64,000 bases of DNA from Hemerocallis citrina (Eukaryota > Streptophyta > Magnoliopsida > Asparagales > Asphodelaceae). The position numbers and the translations under genes were made by a program. The stretch is from the NCBI GenBank assembly GCA_017893485.1, contig CM030367.1:89726910-89790909 (forward strand), in the 5' to 3' direction. Shown here piece after piece: positions 58,336 to 64,000 of the stretch (position 1 is the stretch's first letter; each line of letters begins with the position of its first letter). Below the pieces are notes generated by a model that saw only the letters and a program-made list of their open reading frames with translations, was not told the origin of the DNA and ran no database searches.

Positions 58336-58395
58336 ATCTTGCCGATAGCAAGATTCGAACCCAAGCACACCACCGACATAGCCCAGAGAACAGGC
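58336..58395 (-). ncRNA. tRNA-like module 1 (Pol III A/B-box-like) in solo LTR 3
   Basis: The minus strand reads CGGCCTAGTGG (A-box-like), ~35 bases, then GGGTTCGAATCTTGC (B-box-like). The cloverleaf is poor: T-stem pairing fails. A promoter relic rather than a working tRNA. Confidence 0.35.
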
Positions 58396-58499
58396 CACTA
58401 GGCCGGTTGCCGCCACAGTGTAAAAGGCAACTGAGAGCTTTAAATGCTCTCAGTCTGCTGTTTAATTCTTTTGAAAGAATTAAACAAAATAATGTTTGA

Positions 58500-58567
58500 T
58501 CCTGGGATTCGAACCGGTCACGGCAGAGAACCCAACGTGACGCTGTGACCACTCGAGCTACATGCTC
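58500..58567 (-). ncRNA. tRNA-like module 2 (Pol III A/B-box-like) in solo LTR 3
   Basis: The minus strand reads TAGCTCGAGTGG (A box), 33 bases, then GGTTCGAATCC (perfect B-box consensus), at the spacing of a real tRNA gene. T and acceptor stems do not pair well, so no anticodon is assigned. Confidence 0.4.
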
Positions 58568-58569
58568 GG

Positions 58570-59800
58570 GTTGTTACAGTGTGCGTTAAATTCTTTTTAG
58601 ATTAATGCCCACTGTTATAAAATTATTTCGATGTTCAACCAACCCTTGTTTCTTATTGCTTTTGTAAAAAATCACTGAAAATCTCCAGATCAATTCTCAT
58701 TCATATGAGTTTCATACCAGTGAGATAAAAATAATTTTTTGTACTAATAAATTATATTTTTCACTCTAGTCAAAGAATTGTTCATTAAGCTAATATATTT
58801 TTAATTTTCGACATTGGTTAACACTTAATCTTCAAATCTCTTCTATCCGAAATTCCTTATACAAATTTGCTGATATTAATCTTTCATCTAACACATAAAT
58901 CTACTTCCTTTGAATTTGTCCAACCCCACAATAATTAAAGAGGTCTCTTCACAATTTAACACTAACAAGGTATAGATTTTCCCTTTTTTTTTCATGCAAT
59001 TAGTGATGGCAAAAATGTGTTTTCTTTAAATCAACATATACTTCTAGTTCAATCATGTGCATCACAAAAATATATAGTCACTTATCAACTATCATGTTCA
59101 CACATCAAACATACAAGAAAGTTGCTCCTTCAAAAAGCGTGCTCTTTCTTAATCAATTTGCATACTTCAATTTTTCAATTAAACTAACATCCTCATTAGT
59201 ATTCTCAAGCATCAATACTATCATCATTCATTTATTCTAATAAGCATGGAGAATTTTACCCACAACTTAATTAACAATGTAATCACATGCAAATTGTTCA
59301 TTAACATACCAATCAATTTGTTTTCCATTAAAATGTATTCTTACTAACATTTTCCATGAATCATTTCTACTTAGAAACAAAGATAATCAACCCACTTTGT
59401 AGTCACATTCTTATTGCACACAATCACACATAATTCGCATATCAATAATTCAATCAACTAGAGATCATTTATTCAATTAAAGGCGCATTCTTATTAATCA
59501 TTTTCATGCAATCTTTGCTAATGAAATCTAGCATATATTCCTATATTAGAAATAAGGAAAATTCCACCCACCTTGTAGGGAGAGAAAACAACACAAAAGC
59601 AAACAAGGTCCTTGCGAATGAATGCACCTCCTCCTAGACGATGCGCACACAAGCTCCACAATCACCACCACCGAATGCTTCTCCTTGTGATGGCCGGCCT
59701 CTCCTCCAAGCAAAATGCAAACAATCCCACACAACTCTCACTCTTTTTTAACTCACACTATTACTAAAATAAGACTATAACTTGAAAAGATATAATTGCA
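58570..59800 (+). other. AT-rich body of solo LTR 3
   Basis: No ORF with motif; many ATCAAT/TTCATT-type words. Only the LTR boundary gives it identity. Confidence 0.6.
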
Positions 59801-60597
59801 TATGAATATAGCCATGGGAGGGGGGTATTTATACTAGAAATTAAGTGAAATGGAGGGCTAGGATTGATTAGTTGGTTGTAGGATGGAGGGCCAAGATTAG
59901 AGTAGGAGTTATAAAAACTACCCACATCCACATAACCACCTCCATGAACACCATGACCATTTTCAAAACTCCCTCCAAAAGATGCAAACCGGCCATGGAA
60001 AAATGTGCATTGCACGTGTACGTGTAGTGCACGTGCATGCAACTAGGCCTAAAAATTGTACATTTTAATTTTGTATAAAAATAAAATAGTTATAAAATAG
60101 TCTTCTACATGACAAGTTTAAATAAAAAGAAGATTAATCCATGGGCTTTATTTTTGGGCCAAAATAGTTCTTTAAAAAATAAAATAAATAAAAATACATT
60201 TTGGGCTTTAAGAAAAAGGCCTTTAATTAAATTAAAATAAGGCTTTCTATTTGTTTAAAGAAAGGCTTTTGTATAAAATAATTTGAGAACACATATTTAA
60301 ATATTTATACACATCATTATAAGATAATCATAAGATTCATTTCAACCAAAATATTGCACGTGCACACTACGTGCAAAATAATATAATTTTTCATTAATTG
60401 AAAAATCAGGGCATTACATGATGGGCGTAACACCCATTCCTTAATTCTGTTGCCCCCGATTCTCTTGAGTTTAAACCCTTGTTGAAGTTTGGTCTCCTGC
60501 AACCCTACGACGTCTGCCTTGGAGTTGCAAATGACATCCCTAACCATATCCCTCTTTCCCCTATCCCCCAGCCCCCTAACATTCCAGAAAAGTGTAT

Positions 60598-60601
60598 TCA
60601 T
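60598..60601 (-). promoter_or_regulatory. ATGA stop-start overlap of ORF1 and ORF2 in LINE2
   Basis: ORF1 ends ...ACCGTCTCCCAATGA; the ATG of ORF2 (60601-60599) shares ATG/TGA with that stop. Such coupling is known to support termination-reinitiation in some non-LTR elements. Function here is inferred. Confidence 0.6.
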
Positions 60602-63600
60602 TGGGAGACTGTGTCAGGGGTGACCGTTGTTATAGCGAAGGGACCGACAGCATCCGCAGGGGGGTTAGTCGACCCAGAGCTAGCTCCTAGGGCGTTTTCC
60701 AAACTAGTGTAAACCCTTTCAGCTTCCCAACCTCTTATTTTATTGAGCAGTAGTGCACTATGCTCAGTGTCACAAACCTCCAACCCACAAGTTCTAGCTA
60801 GAAAAAACACTTCATAATCTGACATGAAATTTAAAATAGTAGCTAAAAAAAATTTTGTACCTCCATTGTCAAATTTCGCGGCCTTGGCTGCTGCCGCAAC
60901 CTCCAGATAGTCATCCAGGGACTCCACATGAGCCCTCTTAGGCGAGCGCTGAACTCCGAATCCAGCCGTTCTGCGGGAATTACCAGAACTGGCTCCAGGT
61001 GCTGAATCTGGAAATGTGGCCAAAACCATCTCTGGCGAGACGTCCCTCTGTGTGTCGGCAATGCACTCTTGATCCTCTGATTCATCATCTGAGAAAGAAA
61101 AATCCTCGTCAAGATTTAAGCGGCCTTCCAGGTCCTCATCACTTTCTAATTGCAGAGCAACCTGTTGCAGCTTAAATTCTCTCTATTGTGGACTCCTCAT
61201 GCAGCCCACAGACTGGCGTTCCAATAATGATAGTTGTGCTTTCCGTCATTGACCCCTCCATAGGCCCACTATCCGTCTGATAATGTGACTGATTGTTCCC
61301 AGTTGTATAGGACCCCTCTTTGGGCCCATCAGCATCTATAAGAGGTGGACAACCCAAGTTCTTAACGAGTGGGAAGTACAACTTTTCCTTAACCGACTCT
61401 GCTGGAGCTCGATAACCTACTCCACTGCGGACCATCTTATCCCCTGCCTTGAATACCGCCCCTCCCATTTGTCTTTTAACCGCGGTATTCTCACCCCCCT
61501 TGCTAGGTGGCAGCTCCTAACTGGGGGTGAGTTCGGCAGAGTCAGAGTGCGTTGGAATCCACGCGACGCTTGAAAACCCCAAAGCGTCGTCTTTCTTCTT
61601 TAAAACTTCAGAAGAAATCTCACCCTCTTCATCTCCGTTGTCTTTTATACCAAAAGAGTCTTTCTCCAAGACTAGAGCTTTGTTCGCGCTCTCCTTTGGG
61701 TTCTTTTCCTGATGGGAGCTCAGATCCATACAGAGCTCTTTCCCCAGAGGAGTCTCTGTCTCTGGTCGCCTCTACTCCAAAGTCGCCACCTTTTCTTTTG
61801 CTGGTGCAAACCAGAGCTTTTCTACCCACTCTCTGGTCGAAAGAGCTCTACCACTTGTCGTCTTCCTCATGCTGTTGCTTTCCTCCACCAGCCCTTGTCT
61901 CGATGCCTACACTTCGTTGCAGAGGTCATTTTTGCCATCTTTGGAGCCTGCAAGGCCTGTCCGCTCTCTTTGAGCCACATCTCGCTCCTGTCCATCTGCA
62001 TGCCGAGCTTGACCACCAAGTTGGGTAAAATTGTTGGTCGCTTTTGAGTGGTTGGCCGTTGTCCCTTCGAAGCCGTCCAAATCTGGGGTCCTTCCTTCCT
62101 TGTCTTTGGATCCCCTGGTCAAACCTCCGTGTTGACCAACGGGGGGCGTTCTAGGGCTCTGGTGTTCTGATCCCTCCGCCGCTAGCTCTCGGCAACTCTC
62201 CCTCTCCCTCGCAGCGCTGATCACCTCTCTGTGAGCTCGCTCAACTTCATGAGCACCGTCGATGGTGAGCTCCCACCCTGGTGTTGATAGCACCTGCCTA
62301 TAGGATCTACCGTCTCTAATGGAGGGGAGTGATTTGGGGGAAGTGATGGGCTCATCCACTGTCTCCTCTCGTCTGTTGAGTACAAAGCGGACGAGGTAGG
62401 CCTCTTCGAAGGAGTAGATTTTGGCAAATCTTGGCATTAACGCGATGTCTCCACTCCTAACTAGTATCTTCGCTGATACTAATTCTGAGCGGCGAATGGT
62501 TTTCTCGTCGATGGCTTCCAACGTGCCGAACTCCGACACAATCTCTTGGAGGGCTTCTTTCTTCCAAAAATGCATGGGTACATTGTGTATCCAAACCCAC
62601 TATCTATCTCCTTGCGGCAATTCAGCTCCAAAGTTTGGAGACCATGGTGTGAAATCCACCTTGAAGAATCCAAAATCGATCGTCCCCATTCCGGTGACTT
62701 CATTCACCTTCTGTGTTGAAGGGAATGAGACCAAAAACTGTAGGTGGCACAGCTTCTTAACGACCCAGTCACGGTGGGCTTGCATTGGCCACCTGAGGTT
62801 CAGGGCGTTGAGGAAGTGCGCGCTTCGGAGGGGCATCCTGACCGGACCCTAGCTACCGCACACCATTGTCGGAGCCAAGCTTCTTCATTCTTGATCACAG
62901 CTAGGCTATTAGCCAGCTTGATCATGGTGGGGCTCTCCGGCGACTTCCCTCTGTAAACTTGCCTCTCTTCATCCACACTAGAGCTGATGACATTTGTGCA
63001 CGAGTATGACATATGGCCCCATTTCAAGCATCTCAAGCAACGAACTTCCTTGGTACATTTCGTTCGGAAGTGGCCTAAATCCCCACAATTGAAGCATGGA
63101 GCCGGTTTTCTTTTACCCTTTCTCAATTTTTTCTTTCCGTTTTTACTTTGAACGTTTTTGGAAGTTGGGTTGTAGTTGTTGTTATCTTGTTGGATTGGAG
63201 GAGTGGTGGAGTTGTGCTTCCTCTTGCCCCCTCTGTCCACCACTACCCACTTCTCCGCCTCCTCCATTCCTCGAGTTCGTTCCACCAACCCTTGTGACAC
63301 TCCGTTTGGATCCCCACGTTGGGCCCTAACGGTGGTGTCCTTGGGCGGGTCTGGAGCCTTCTCTCTGGCTTGGATGAAGAGGCGTTGAGTGGGTGGGCCG
63401 GTGGTAGAGGGGATTGCCTGCGGAGCCGACTGGGTGACGGGGTGAGTCACTGTTTCATTGGTGTTGTTGTGGTGGGTATTGTTGGAGGCTTTGAGAGCAT
63501 TGAGAGCATGATGACCCCTATCACGGTTGTGGCTGTATTGCCCGTGGCGCTCTCTGTGAGCTATCTTCGGCGCCTCCTGCGGCGGGCGATGATTTTCTCT

Positions 63601-63855
63601 GTCCCTTGTTTGAATGAGGCACCACTGAGGGCGTTGCTGGATCATGGGGGGGGGGGGGGGTTCTTCTCCGCTCCCCATAGCGAGTAGGAGGATCCTCTCC
63701 ATGGGCCCTTCCCCTCGCTGGTGATTTCCAATGATGGCGATGATGAGCCTCGCCTCTCTCCCTCTGGCAGTAAGGTGCACTTCGGTGTGCCCCCCTGGGG
63801 GAGCGAGCTCGCCTGAGCCTATGGATATCCCCTTCCGGGGGGTGAGTTCTCGCAC
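60598..63855 (-). pseudogene. LINE2 ORF1 (two CCHC knuckles, DUF4283-like domain), few lesions
   Basis: ATG 63855. Gly/Pro/Arg-rich N-terminus with a poly-Pro run from a G tract (63646-63660); then KWVVVDRGGKRKHN. A pair of intact knuckles follows at 63096-63006: CFNCGDLGHFRTKC and CLRCLKWGHMSYSC (C-x2-C-x4-H-x4-C). The frame then shifts near 62830. The DUF4283-like region (62800-62380) has VPMHFWKKEALQEIVSEF after a TAG at about 62599, and LMPRFAKIYSFEEAYLVRF. A Ser/Glu-rich linker with stops follows, then RAHVESLDDYLEVAAAA near 60920. ORF1 ends at TGA 60598-60600, overlapping the ORF2 start. Likely the RNA-binding protein of the element. Confidence 0.82.
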
Positions 63856-64000
63856 AAGTGGGTGGGTGGGTGTTTATGACAGTAGGAGTTTTTGTAGGCA
63901 ATATGATCTGGTGCTGTTCTTGAAGCATGTGAGGAGTTGAGGTGTCGAGAGTAGTCGATGGAGGGGGGAGGGGGGTGGAGTCGGAGTAGCGGGCCCTCTC

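Larger units (their letters stand above)
56845..60418 (+). mobile_element. Solo LTR 3 (TGTAACGCCCC family) in LINE2 ORF2
   Basis: (TG)TAACGCCCCG start and GGGCATTACA end. TGATG occurs on both sides (56840-56844 and 60419-60423). A TG...CA LTR after TGATG would need TGATGTGTAAC, so one TG appears lost at the left junction; otherwise the duplication is only TGA. Its last ~590 bp match 1-576. No gag or pol is seen. AT-rich, with internal repeats (57460-57640), two tRNA-like modules (58330-58565) and CACGTG-rich sequence near the right end. Confidence 0.85.
53359..60601 (-). pseudogene. LINE2 ORF2 (endonuclease, reverse transcriptase, zf-RVT), split by a solo LTR
   Basis: ATG at 60601 (MNTLFWNVRGL). 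Endonuclease: LQETKL, then the solo LTR (60418-56845), then GASGGIAIGF, VYGPN, GGDFNITRFAFEH (~56610) and LDRILVSMDWE. TAG stops lie near 56378, 56239 and 56060, with frame shifts near 55550 and 55460. From 55422 to 53359 one frame holds the reverse transcriptase (LKLDFEKAYDSVDW, LRQGDPLSPLLF, YADD at 54963-54952) and zf-RVT (WKAKTPLKVRVFLWLVLNNA, C and H residues in FCNRHTETLNHLFIHC). A single TGA for Trp (near 54670) breaks it. ORF2 normally nicks DNA and primes cDNA synthesis there. This copy is inactive. Confidence 0.92.
53084..64000 (-). mobile_element. LINE2: best-preserved copy, minus strand, split by a solo LTR; 5' end at or beyond window edge
   Basis: On the minus strand: ORF1 from 63855, ORF2 from 60601 to 53359, 3' UTR ending ATTAATGAAACAGGGTGGC, then poly-A (T-run 53094-53084). 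About 7.3 kb without the solo LTR at 56845-60418. Few lesions relative to LINE1 and LINE3. Confidence 0.9.

Noticed and set aside
58500..58567. A genuine tRNA gene
   Set aside because: A and B boxes are present but T-stem and acceptor stem do not pair and no clear anticodon arm can be drawn.

Overview
The window is nuclear DNA of a flowering plant, probably a eudicot with a large, repeat-rich genome. The evidence is intron-split relics of plant genes (an FKBP62/65-type immunophilin and a plastid-type BASS transporter), plant LINEs with a zf-RVT tail, a Tat-like Ty3/gypsy gag with the plant-type TGGCGCCGTC primer site, hAT transposases of the BED/RICESLEEPER type, Helitrons, a MULE with long inverted repeats and Tourist-like MITEs. 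I see no intact host gene, no rRNA, no canonical tRNA and no CRISPR. Every coding region I can identify is broken or is part of a transposon.

Layout. 1-3538: nested LTR debris. The 3' end of one long LTR (1-576) sits against part of a second LTR (577-1773, minus strand), which cut a minus-strand Tat-like gag pseudogene and its own LTR (1774-3538). 3539-13462: a Helitron-like element (A) carrying the first two exons of an FKBP62/65-like gene. It is split by a complete 6.8 kb LTR element with gag but no pol (4964-11735, target duplication CTCAT). 13500-15071: a second Helitron (B) of the same family, 37 bp further on. 16228-19940: hAT element 1, with a decayed transposase. 20459-21485: a Tourist-like element with seven copies of a GC palindrome. 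21639-23142: a MULE-like element with TIRs of about 245 bp. 23559-24204: a short minus-strand Helitron (C) with a 200 bp internal duplication.

24247-29681: a minus-strand BASS-family transporter pseudogene. It is broken by hAT element 2 (25265-28572) inside an exon, by a Tourist-like MITE (29099-29675) inside another exon, and by stops and frameshifts. 29978-30870: a second copy of the palindrome-rich MITE. 30871-33338: AT-rich sequence with a possible 5' exon or UTR, a 215 bp hAT-type MITE and a CACTA-type terminus.

33450-64000 is dominated by three copies of one LINE family. LINE1 (plus, to 47411) has an ORF1 and an ORF2 split by two solo LTRs of one family (37061-40754 and 41764-44618), each with a perfect 5 bp target duplication. 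LINE3 (minus, 48422-51757) is 5'-truncated and has an AAT-repeat tail. LINE2 (minus, 53084-64000) is the best preserved and is split by a 3.6 kb solo LTR of the family seen at the window start.

The genes do not form a pathway. The region is a record of repeated insertion into older insertions, followed by decay through point mutation. The most unusual items are the palindrome arrays in the two MITEs, the Helitron-captured FKBP exons, the reading-frame-phased 117 bp repeats in the LTR element, the tRNA-like promoter boxes in a solo LTR, and the 4-base ORF1/ORF2 overlap in LINE2.
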